Assembly: GCA_002367105.1 (NCBI GenBank)
Contig: DFCS01000023.1
Location: forward strand, 1-64,000
DNA: 64,000 nt
Origin: Hungatella sp. UBA3048
GTDB taxonomy: Bacteria; Bacillota; Clostridia; Lachnospirales; Lachnospiraceae
Reading direction: 5' to 3'
A program made the position numbers and the translations under genes. A model generated the notes under the pieces. That model worked only from the letters and a program-made list of their open reading frames with translations, did not search any database and had not been told where the DNA came from. Positions 45,011 through 53,400 of the stretch are shown one piece after another; positions within the stretch are counted from its first letter, which is position 1, and each line of letters opens with the position of its first letter.

Positions 45011-46003
45011 TTATGATTGGATCCAGGCTCCGTCGCTTCCTACCTCAAACCCGTCCGGCGTCGTAGTATTTATAAGCATAGCCCCACCTTCTCCGCAATA
45101 ATACCATATGGAGTTCCAATTGACCCAGCCTGTAACCATATACCCGGAACCGTTAAAATAATACCAGCAATCATCAATATACTGCCAGTTGCTGACGGTA
45201 TAGCTTTTGTCCGCATTACAATACCACCAGCCTGTGCTGTCCTTCAGCCATGCACCGGTTCCTGGACTGCTTCCTGGTCCTGAAACGCTGCTTGAGCTTT
45301 TAGAACTGATCTCCTCAGCCACATCGGATGAAACATACCAGCTGTCAGATTCTTCCCAACTGCCTTTATTGGATGAGTTGTAAACTCCCCGTACTTTGAA
45401 AGAATAATTGCCGCTATTCGTCATATAGCTTGAAAAATCATAGCTGGTATTGGTGGTTGTAAGCACGGAAGTTACTGCATTGCTTCCCCTGTAAAGTCGT
45501 ACCTCATATTTATTGGCATCCTCACATTCATCCCAAAAGCCTGTGCCGTTGCCTTCATCCCACTCCAGGTTACTCACTGCCAGCTCATGATCACTTTCAT
45601 CATCCTCCAAAGCATCCAGTGTTATATAGACAATCAGCTTACTGCTGCTCCGGCTGACAGAACTGACCGTCCCGTCAGAACCGCTAAGGCTTACACTGCT
45701 TTTGGAAAAACCAGAGGCAAAGTAATAATCGCCTTCTGCTTCTAAAGTAACCTTTAATTTGGGCTTATTTCCATCCTTCCACTCTTCATCCGGTATATTT
45801 GTAACCTCAACATCATTGATACTGAATCTGCTGGAACTGGAAGTGACTGATACATCACTGCCGCTTTCTCCCGCCTCAATCTCCGATGCTATGTAAAGCG
45901 AAACACTGCTGATCTGGGTTCCCGTTGCCGCCAATGCCGTAATTGGAATCACAGATAAAATAGCTGCTGTGATAAATGCTGCAGACCTCTTTAACATATA
46001 CAT
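45011..46003 (-). CDS. Secreted protein with choline-binding-type repeats
   Basis: 330 residues. Signal peptide about 1-25 (AAFITAAILSVIPITALAAT). A Ser-rich beta domain (about 26-145) and a fibronectin-III-like domain (about 150-225) are followed by a Ser/Gly linker and C-terminal aromatic repeats (STGWWYCNADKSYTVSNWQ, DCWYYFNGSGYMVTGW, SIWYYCGEGGAM), the pattern of CW_binding_1 repeats that hold proteins on teichoic or other cell-wall polymers. Good AGGAGG site. Role unknown; probably a surface or spore-envelope protein. Confidence 0.85.
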   Translation of the reverse strand: MYMLKRSAAFITAAILSVIPITALAATGTQISSVSLYIASEIEAGESGSDVSVTSSSSRFSINDVEVTNIPDEEWKDGNKPKLKVTLEAEGDYYFASGFSKSSVSLSGSDGTVSSVSRSSSKLIVYITLDALEDDESDHELAVSNLEWDEGNGTGFWDECEDANKYEVRLYRGSNAVTSVLTTTNTSYDFSSYMTNSGNYSFKVRGVYNSSNKGSWEESDSWYVSSDVAEEISSKSSSSVSGPGSSPGTGAWLKDSTGWWYCNADKSYTVSNWQYIDDCWYYFNGSGYMVTGWVNWNSIWYYCGEGGAMLINTTTPDGFEVGSDGAWIQS

Positions 46004-46156
46004 ATAAATTCCTCCTCACTCTAGTTTAATCAAAATTTTTATCTGCTTCTTTTTTACCATGTAAAGCTGAAACAAACCTTAAATTTCATCAGGTAAATTG
46101 TGATTTTTTTATGAATTTGAATATAAATATGAATACGAAAAGTCAGATCACTTCCA

Positions 46157-47251
46157 TTAGCATGCGGCTTCTGAAGCGATTCCGTCATAAACTGCCCCCG
46201 GCTGGAATAACGTCAGCAAAAATGACGTTAAAAACCCGGCAAAGCAGCTCACGACAAACAGCCCAAATCCCCTTCCCAGAAAAACAGGTAATGTAATCAT
46301 ACTTGGAAAAGCAAAGGTCATTGCCTGAGCTCCCGAAAATCCCGCAATGGCTCCTCCCACCCCACCGCCGATGCATACTGCAATCATGGGCTTCTTTAAC
46401 GGCAGGTTTACGCCGAACATGGCCGGTTCTGTAACTCCGAAACATGCGGATACTACGGCAGATAAGCAGAGGGACCGGAATTTTTTATCCTTACTTCTCA
46501 AACACACCGCAAGTGCCGCACCAGCCTGGGCAAATACTGCCGGCCCGATCAAAGCCAGTATGGTATCAGAGCCTTTTACAGAAATATTATTCATCGCAAC
46601 CAGTACAAAACTCCAGTGGAAACCAAATATGACCATCGGCTGGATCACCGCTCCTAATATTGCACCGGCAATCATTGGGCTGATCTGATATACAAATTCA
46701 TAAGCCGCAGCCAGACCGTCTCCGATTACATTCCCGATTGGACCGAATACAAACAGTGTGACCAGTCCAACGGCCACAATACAGATCAAGGGGGTAAAAA
46801 AACCTTTTATCAGATCCGGCAGTATTTTATTTACCACCCGTTCCACATATACAAGAAGTCCCACCGCCAGGATGATGGGGATCACACCAGAATGATATAT
46901 AACGGCCTTCATGGGAATTCCGGCAAAAAATATGTTAGTACCGGCCTCAAATACTTTAGTTAGGGAAGGATACAAAAGTACCCCGCCGATGACCACTGCA
47001 GTAAATGGGTCGCAGCCAAATTTCTTTGCCGCGGTAAATGCCAGTACCATAGGCAGAAAATAAAACAGGCTGTCTGCCATGGCGTTTAACACCAGATAAG
47101 TATCACTTGTTCCTGACACAATATTAGATGCGGTGAGAATGGTCAATATGCCTTTTAATATTCCTGCCGCGCTTAACAGATTGATAATAGGCAGGAATAT
47201 TCCTGAGATCCCATCGATCATAACATTAATCATTGACTTTTTTTCTTTCAT
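46157..47251 (-). CDS. PTS EIIC-type sugar permease without fused IIB/IIA
   Basis: 364 residues from ATG 47251 (AGGAGAG site). Homologous to the IIC domain of beta-glucoside/sucrose/trehalose PTS: ISGIFLPIINLLSAAGILKG, GVLLYPSLTKVF, VVSACFGVTEPAMFGVNLPL. About ten hydrophobic segments. The IIB Cys domain and IIA His domain that are normally fused are absent and no separate gene is adjacent. It would need IIA/IIB from elsewhere, or may be a remnant transporter. Confidence 0.85.
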   Translation of the reverse strand: MKEKKSMINVMIDGISGIFLPIINLLSAAGILKGILTILTASNIVSGTSDTYLVLNAMADSLFYFLPMVLAFTAAKKFGCDPFTAVVIGGVLLYPSLTKVFEAGTNIFFAGIPMKAVIYHSGVIPIILAVGLLVYVERVVNKILPDLIKGFFTPLICIVAVGLVTLFVFGPIGNVIGDGLAAAYEFVYQISPMIAGAILGAVIQPMVIFGFHWSFVLVAMNNISVKGSDTILALIGPAVFAQAGAALAVCLRSKDKKFRSLCLSAVVSACFGVTEPAMFGVNLPLKKPMIAVCIGGGVGGAIAGFSGAQAMTFAFPSMITLPVFLGRGFGLFVVSCFAGFLTSFLLTLFQPGAVYDGIASEAAC

Positions 47252-47453
47252 GTCTACTCTCCTATGGTGAAACGTTCTCTGCGTAGATTTCCTTTTTCCG
47301 CTTCTGCCATTGTAACACATTTCGCATTATTTTCCATATGATTTTTTTCCGGTCCCCTGTTGCAGACTGTACCAGATGACAGCCATGAAACCTGATAAAG
47401 AAGTCCTTAAAAATCCTGGAATTTGTTAAAATATATGATCACGAAAGAATTAA

Positions 47454-47483
47454 GTTTCATATCAAAGTGTAAGGATATGAAAC
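47454..47483. promoter_or_regulatory. Inverted repeat GTTTCATATC / GATATGAAAC
   Basis: Perfect 10-bp arms (47454-47463, 47474-47483) with a 10-base spacer, about 200 bases before the PTS gene. Likely a regulator-binding palindrome; no PTS antiterminator (RAT) sequence was recognised. Confidence 0.45.
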
Positions 47484-47484
47484 A

Positions 47485-47525
47485 AAATCCCCTGCATCTG
47501 GATTAACCGCAGATGCAGGGGATTT
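47485..47525 (-). terminator. Strong terminator after the hypothetical gene at 47571
   Basis: Perfect 16-bp GC-rich stem (47485-47500 with 47510-47525), 9-base loop, followed on the minus strand by TTTTGTTTC; 46 bases after the gene's stop codon. Confidence 0.85.
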
Positions 47526-47570
47526 CAGAATGCAGGCAGCATGACACAAATGCACTGAATTATAACTGCC

Positions 47571-48089
47571 TTATCTATAAGTACTCTCTGTTTTCATGGC
47601 AATTTCTTTTATCATACGCATCAGTTCCAACGCGCTTCGGAAGCAAATATACTTTTGTGATGTTATCTTTCCGATCACTCTCCCCTGCATGCTGGCATTC
47701 TGACGGAACTCTATTTTGATTAAGAGCGTATTCTTTGCCCGATTGGCCTGTGAATACAGAACCATACTGTTCTGCAGCTGAATGCTGGCCTTTTCTGGTA
47801 TTCTGTTTTTTCTCCTGGTCCTGAGCACATACTGATCAGCCAATTTTTTATTTAGAAACCTTGGCTCCGTAGTTGGTTGAGGGGTACCGATCCAGTCGCA
47901 TATTTCATCTATTTTAAGAATCAGATCACCGATACCAAAAAAGCAGACAGGCTTTTCTATGTAACAATTAAGGATTTCGCCATAAAAATCTTCCCCTTCT
48001 TTTCCATGAAAGCAAATCAGCATTGTGCTGATACGGTCGGTTACAGTCATGGCGCTGCAGATATCCTGTATTTCTTCACTTTTTACCAT
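47571..48089 (-). CDS. Hypothetical protein
   Basis: 172 residues from ATG 48089, which has AGGAG nine bases upstream; a frame-compatible ATG at 48140 overlaps the stop of an upstream reading frame. Not recognised. Soluble, mixed alpha/beta, with a basic segment TRRKNRIPEKASIQLQ in the middle, then a strand-rich part (NTLLIKIEFRQNASMQGRVI) and a C-terminal helix (SALELMRMIKEIAMK). No signal peptide or membrane segment. Confidence 0.6.
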   Translation of the reverse strand: MVKSEEIQDICSAMTVTDRISTMLICFHGKEGEDFYGEILNCYIEKPVCFFGIGDLILKIDEICDWIGTPQPTTEPRFLNKKLADQYVLRTRRKNRIPEKASIQLQNSMVLYSQANRAKNTLLIKIEFRQNASMQGRVIGKITSQKYICFRSALELMRMIKEIAMKTESTYR

Positions 48090-48136
48090 ACAATCCTTCT
48101 CCTCTTTCGTATCTGTGTTTATCAGATTTTCATCTG

Positions 48137-48415
48137 TCATCTGAAAGCATTGTAAAAACTTATTCTCTGTTTTTGTTCGTAGTGAGTGACTGAATTTTTT
48201 TTATCAGAACCGGATAAAGCATATACAGCCACACCGGACAGCCGCGTTACACGAATAACGGATTCTTTTTCGTTATTAATTCCGTTTACCATATTCAGGC
48301 TCCAATAGATGGATTGGAGTTCGTCAAAAAGCGGGAGCCAGAATGGCTGGCTGGAGTAATTCGTTGCTGCGGCATGTTTTAACCGATATTTTTTTATTAC
48401 TTTATCCCATTTTTC
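48137..48415 (-). pseudogene. Open 92-codon frame without a start, possible gene remnant
   Basis: Between TGA 48418-48416 and TGA 48139-48137 the frame reads EKWDKVIKKYRLKHAAATNY, then QPFWLPLFDELQSIYWSLN, ESVIRVTRLSGVAVYALSG. Composition is protein-like but the only in-frame ATG is half-way. It abuts the longer start of the 47571 gene. I do not recognise the family; it may be the 3' end of a truncated gene. Confidence 0.35.
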
Positions 48416-48581
48416 TCAATTTGTATTGATTAATGGATAAACGGCAGTCTTTTTGCTCCAAACTACACCACTGTTCCCGTGGTGGTCAAGTAGTCTTTGA
48501 CTTGTCGTTCATCTGGTAAAAATGTCCGAATACCAAGGATAAGCCAGAATATTAATTTCTTAATTAATTAAATAAACCGGT

Positions 48582-48615
48582 GTCAGGACTCAAATCCTGG
48601 CACCGGTTTTCTTTA
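48582..48615 (-). terminator. Terminator after the XRE-type regulator
   Basis: AACCGGTGTCAGG pairs with CCTGGCACCGGTT (one G-U) around an 8-base loop, flanked by a T-rich run on the minus strand. An 80-codon frame that crosses it is therefore not treated as a gene. The stretch 48416-48580 has two small hairpins and no gene. Confidence 0.7.
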
Positions 48616-48735
48616 TACATGAATAAATTTAAATTTTTGACATCAGCAAAGGGAGATGATACCTCCATTATTACCACGGTAATCTTATTCCGTTTCATAA
48701 TATCTTTTGCAGCCTCCAAAATGTAGTTCCAGGCT

Positions 48736-50184
48736 TTATACCTTAGCCTTTGGAACCTTCTGTACATTTTTATAAAGCGGATCTGCCAAAGTTCCTGACA
48801 TCTCATCGAGATACGCCAGCCATAAGTCAGGGCTGAAATCCAGTAATTTCATCGTACTTTCTGATGTTTCCCTGCTTAAAATCAACTGAAAAAGATCCGT
48901 TTCAAAGCAATGGATTTTTTCAGTTTTATAATCATGGTCAATCGTATAAATCAGATTTAGCCCCTGTAAACAGAATACTGCCGCTTTCGGCTGTTCACTG
49001 TTCACGATTCTGACTTTATCAGAACTTTTATCATTAATAAAAGTATTAAACCTTTGTAGGTATGGGATACGCTCCTCAGGCGGAAAATCAACGACGCCAA
49101 AAAGAGGTACAATCGCTTTTCCCGTAGAGCAAAAACCAAGCATCGCATCCACAGTCACGAAAAAAGCAGTTTCCTTATCAAGTATTCTATGGAAAAGCTC
49201 CAGAATGGCTCTTTTTGAGACCGCTCTCCCGTTCACAGGCTCCAAATCTTTTTCTCCGATTAAATAACCAATGGATATAAAATTATATACGGCATCCACA
49301 TGCATGTCCATAAGCCTGGTTAGAATAGATGAATCTGCTTCTAAAGCAGTTACTGCTTCCCTTCCGCTATAGCTTATTTTCTTAGCCTCCTTCTTTACAA
49401 GTGAATTATAGAAGACGTTTAAATAGCCTTTATGGCTGACAAAGGTCATAAGGGGCATCCCATCCAGCTGAATACTGAAGATCAGAAGAAATTGCCCCTT
49501 TAAAAGTAAAAAGTTGCAATTCATTTCCTTAGTGATTTTCCATAAATTTAAGTCTACATACTCCTGCGCTCCTACTATGTAGGAAAGAATATTGGTATTA
49601 TAATCGATGGCAGACGCCTCAATCTCGGACATATCAAAATAGTGGTTAAAAACAGCTTTTTCCCCTTTCCGTGACCCTGATATTTTTATTCTTTGGAAAA
49701 TATCGGAATATGACTGGTCAAAAAAAGAAAGGGTGCTGTAAAACTCAAGGGGAAAATCATGATTATCCATGATATGATCGGAAACAAGCACACAAAACAT
49801 GTTCAGAATGGTCTTTTTCCCCAGAAAGCTGGCTTCTCTGTCCGGATGTCCCAGATTTCCATTGTTCTCCTCATCAAAGTCTTTATCAAAAGCATATTCT
49901 ATGGCATAGGCCAGAAATAGTTCCAGTTCATACCTGGAACTAAAGTTATATATGACCGGAAAAATATGAATAAATTTCAAATAACAGCCATGGCCATACA
50001 GAATCTCGGCAAAATAAGAAGCAGCCTGCCTGCTGAATGCTCTCTTTTCCTTTAAAAAAGGCAGCCTTCCTCCTTTTAGAATCTTACTTAATCCACTAGG
50101 AGTCATATTCATGCTGATTGCAAAATCTGTTTTCGGCGTCTGTGCAATATCTATCAGCTCTTCAAGCAATTTACCGGTTTTCAT
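48736..50184 (-). CDS. Large XRE-type (HTH) regulator-like protein
   Basis: 482 residues from ATG 50184 (GGGGGAGC site). An N-terminal helix-turn-helix of XRE type is visible in TPKTDFAISMNMTPSGLSKI with LKGGRLP after it; the remaining ~420 residues are an uncharacterised sensor or effector region with no membrane segment. Divergent from the giant adhesin gene at 50494; the shared 310-base region carries two copies of a 19-base direct repeat, so it probably controls adhesin expression (phase- or ligand-dependent; inference). Confidence 0.7.
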   Translation of the reverse strand: MKTGKLLEELIDIAQTPKTDFAISMNMTPSGLSKILKGGRLPFLKEKRAFSRQAASYFAEILYGHGCYLKFIHIFPVIYNFSSRYELELFLAYAIEYAFDKDFDEENNGNLGHPDREASFLGKKTILNMFCVLVSDHIMDNHDFPLEFYSTLSFFDQSYSDIFQRIKISGSRKGEKAVFNHYFDMSEIEASAIDYNTNILSYIVGAQEYVDLNLWKITKEMNCNFLLLKGQFLLIFSIQLDGMPLMTFVSHKGYLNVFYNSLVKKEAKKISYSGREAVTALEADSSILTRLMDMHVDAVYNFISIGYLIGEKDLEPVNGRAVSKRAILELFHRILDKETAFFVTVDAMLGFCSTGKAIVPLFGVVDFPPEERIPYLQRFNTFINDKSSDKVRIVNSEQPKAAVFCLQGLNLIYTIDHDYKTEKIHCFETDLFQLILSRETSESTMKLLDFSPDLWLAYLDEMSGTLADPLYKNVQKVPKAKV

Positions 50185-50241
50185 CTCTTGCTCCCCCACT
50201 ATTTCACTTTCTGGAAAATATTGTAACATGATTTATCTCTT

Positions 50242-50332
50242 TTGTCTATTTTAGTGTAACCTTTTATCTCTCTTTTCCTATTTTGGAAAATAAAGTTACT
50301 TATTTTTTCTTTCTTGTCTATTTTCCCGTAAC
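50242..50332. promoter_or_regulatory. Pair of direct repeats TTGTCTATTTT-NNN-GTAAC
   Basis: TTGTCTATTTT followed three bases later by GTAAC occurs at 50242-50260 and again at 50314-50332, exactly 72 bases apart (seven helical turns). Between them is a near-palindrome TATTTTGGAAAATA and an inverted GTTAC. Candidate binding sites for the divergent XRE-type protein. Confidence 0.55.
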
Positions 50333-50493
50333 TTTTTTTAAAAACTTTCAAGCGTCAGGTAACGCAACTTTATATAATCTTCATAGAATTCTTTGCGCTG
50401 AATTCAGATCGGCGGAAGAATTACTACAAATACAAAGCCGTAATTCTCAGGCATATGCCTGAAATTAGATGAAAGGCAGTACCAAAAGGAGGA

Positions 50494-53400
50494 ATGAGAT
50501 TGAAAATAAGAAAACAAAGACGGCTGGTAAGCTGGCTGTTGGTACTAATGATGGTGCTGAACGTGTTTTCGCCGCTCAACAATGTTTGGGCAAAAGAACT
50601 GGATACAATGAATGACAGTTCTGACCATGTAATCGAGATCAGCAATCATGACAATGTAGCTACCGGTAGTCAGGCGCATAAGCCGGATTCTTCTGGGAAG
50701 GAGGAAAAAAACAATACTCCGGATGAGCCTGAAGAATTGGATGAAGGCCAGGTAAACGAACCAACCACAGCCACAGATTCCAACGCTTCCACGCCTTCCG
50801 GCAATTTAAGTCTACTGCCGGAATTTATGGATATGGTGCCAAAGGATGTAACAGAGTTACTTGGTAATTTAACCATATCGATCAATCAGAATGGTTCATC
50901 TGTCACAGAAATCATCGCCGGGCAGAATTTTACGGTTGAAGGTTCCTTTGATGTACCGGTAGAGGGAGATAGCATAAGCGATCCTGACCAATACGTTAGC
51001 TATGGAGACTATGCAATTCTGAAGTTGGATGACAGCATAACAATAGTAGGTTCACCAACACTTACTTTACTGTTTAATGGAGAAAAGGTCGGAACACTTA
51101 CTTTCGAAAATGGTCAGGCAAGGATCGACTTTAATGGGGAAGAGCTTAAGGATCCGGGCATATCGAATGTCAACTGCAAATTCGATGCTGCCATGAAATA
51201 CACCGGCTCCGATGTAACGGAAGAAAACCCCAAAAACAATGTTTATATTTTAGGAAAAGAGTTCACGGTCAAGGCACCGGAGATTCCAATTACGCAGACC
51301 CAGATCAAAACCGGCCGGCTTTCCGATGACAAGACACAAATTGAATGGACTGTTAAAGTAAACGCAAAAAAGAGCAGCGACATTTCTTTACTTGGTTATA
51401 AATTTCAGGATTATCTGACGAATGTCGGTGCGTATGTGGAAGATTCGTTTATGATCAATGGCAATGAGCCAAGCCCTAAGGTCATTCCTGATGACAGTAA
51501 TCTGTTATCTTATGAATTTGGAGATGTGAAAGGAGAACAGATCATCACCTTTCGCACGATGATTCCTGCGGGGATGCTGATCAATGGCGGTACAATCAAT
51601 AATACCGCAAAGTTCGGAAAAGATACGCTGGTAAATACAAATACAGTTCCAATAACCATTCAGAAAAAAAACCTGATAAAAAAAGAGGGTAAGCCAGGAG
51701 ACGGACTGAGTGAAGGTACATATAACCCCAATAACCGCACGATTACATGGACTGTCACCGTTAATCAAGATCAGATACCCTTACAGGACTTGACCGTCAC
51801 TGATAAACTTCCCACCAGTCCTGCAGGATTAAGCTGGAAGTCAGCGAAATGGGAATATGAATCAGCGGCAGACACATGGGCAGAGTTGACTACGGGTGAT
51901 GGGCTGACCGATGTACCCACCTATACAACGGAACCCGAGAACGGACAGTATACGCTGGCAGGAACTACCAGCAAGAAAGTCCGGCTGACGATTGTATGTG
52001 ATGTCGCAAATGATGCATATGTAGGGGCTGTTAAAACCTATTGGAACACCGCGACTCTGACCTGGACCGGAATGCCAAGTGGAACCTTTTCGGCTTCTGC
52101 CAATGTAGGCATTGGTATTGACAGCCTTACAAAAGGTTATGTATCAACGGATTACTCCTTGCGCCAAATCGAATGGAAGGCAACCGTTGACTTAAAAAAT
52201 CAATCAGGCTTTCAAGACCCTTCAAGCCTTAGAGTATACGACCTTTTGATTTACGGTAATTCTGTAAACCTGGACAGCACAAACCTTAATACTTTGGTTG
52301 GCGGAGAATATAAAAAGATAGCACCAAAATATGGTCAGAAAGTTGTTAATGAAAGTGGGACTGAGAATGAGAACTGGACTAAGAACGGTCTGAATTTTAC
52401 CATTCAACCAGTTACGGTAAACTCTACACGCGTCGGTGACCTTCTTGTGGTCAGTGGGTTCAATACTGACAAGGCATACACTTACAATTTTAAATCACAG
52501 GTTCTCGACCCGAACATCTTTGCCGCAAATACAGGTAAATATATCAGCAATACCGCTTCCCTGTATTATGGAACAGTACATTTAGATGACGGAAATGCCG
52601 GAACCACTTACAACAGCAGCGTTTTAAACAAGCAGGTACTTAAAGCCGGAACAAAGACTGTTGGCGATAGCGGAAATGGGTTTAATTCACTGGATAAGAC
52701 CGCAGTATTCCGCTTAAACATTAATAAGGATGGATTTGACCTGACTAGTGCAGACATCGAAAACGGAAAACTGGGCAAGGTGACAGTGACAGATACATTA
52801 CCCGTTGGCTGGTCTTTTGTTGACATTGATACTGATGTGAAATATCAGCTCTATACTAGCAGCGATACTTTGGTTACGGATGATTCGGAGATTATAGAAA
52901 GCACTAATATTTCCGGCCAAAGTGCAGCATTTGTGTTCAAGAAGCTGGATAAAGCTTACTACATCTTAGTAAAGGCGAAACTCTCTGACGACCAGTATTT
53001 AAAATATCTGGAGGCATCATATTCAAATGGAAGAACCGATCCATATCAGATTGCGACAAACACGGTCAAGATGACTGCAGAAGGTGATAATAAATGGAAT
53101 CCAGAAACAACAACATCGGTTCAAGTATCGACGCAATTCCTGATTAAAAATGTAAATACGGGTAAAGAACCACTGGAGTGGATAATTAAATTTAATCCCT
53201 ATGATTTACCGGATTTGAAAAATATAAAAATCACGGATAAAATACCCGTAGGACTTGAACTTCCTTTTGAACGGAACGGCTCCCTGGATCTTACCGCTTT
53301 CCATATTACAGAATATGATCAGATGATAAATGGAGCATTTCCAACCTCAGGAGGAAATGTGTTAACCACAGAGCAGTTGCAGGGCAGAATTACGTATGAT

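Noticed and set aside
48564..48806. 80-codon frame after the XRE-type regulator.
   Set aside because: It overlaps the end of the regulator gene and runs through a terminator hairpin, with no ribosome-binding site.
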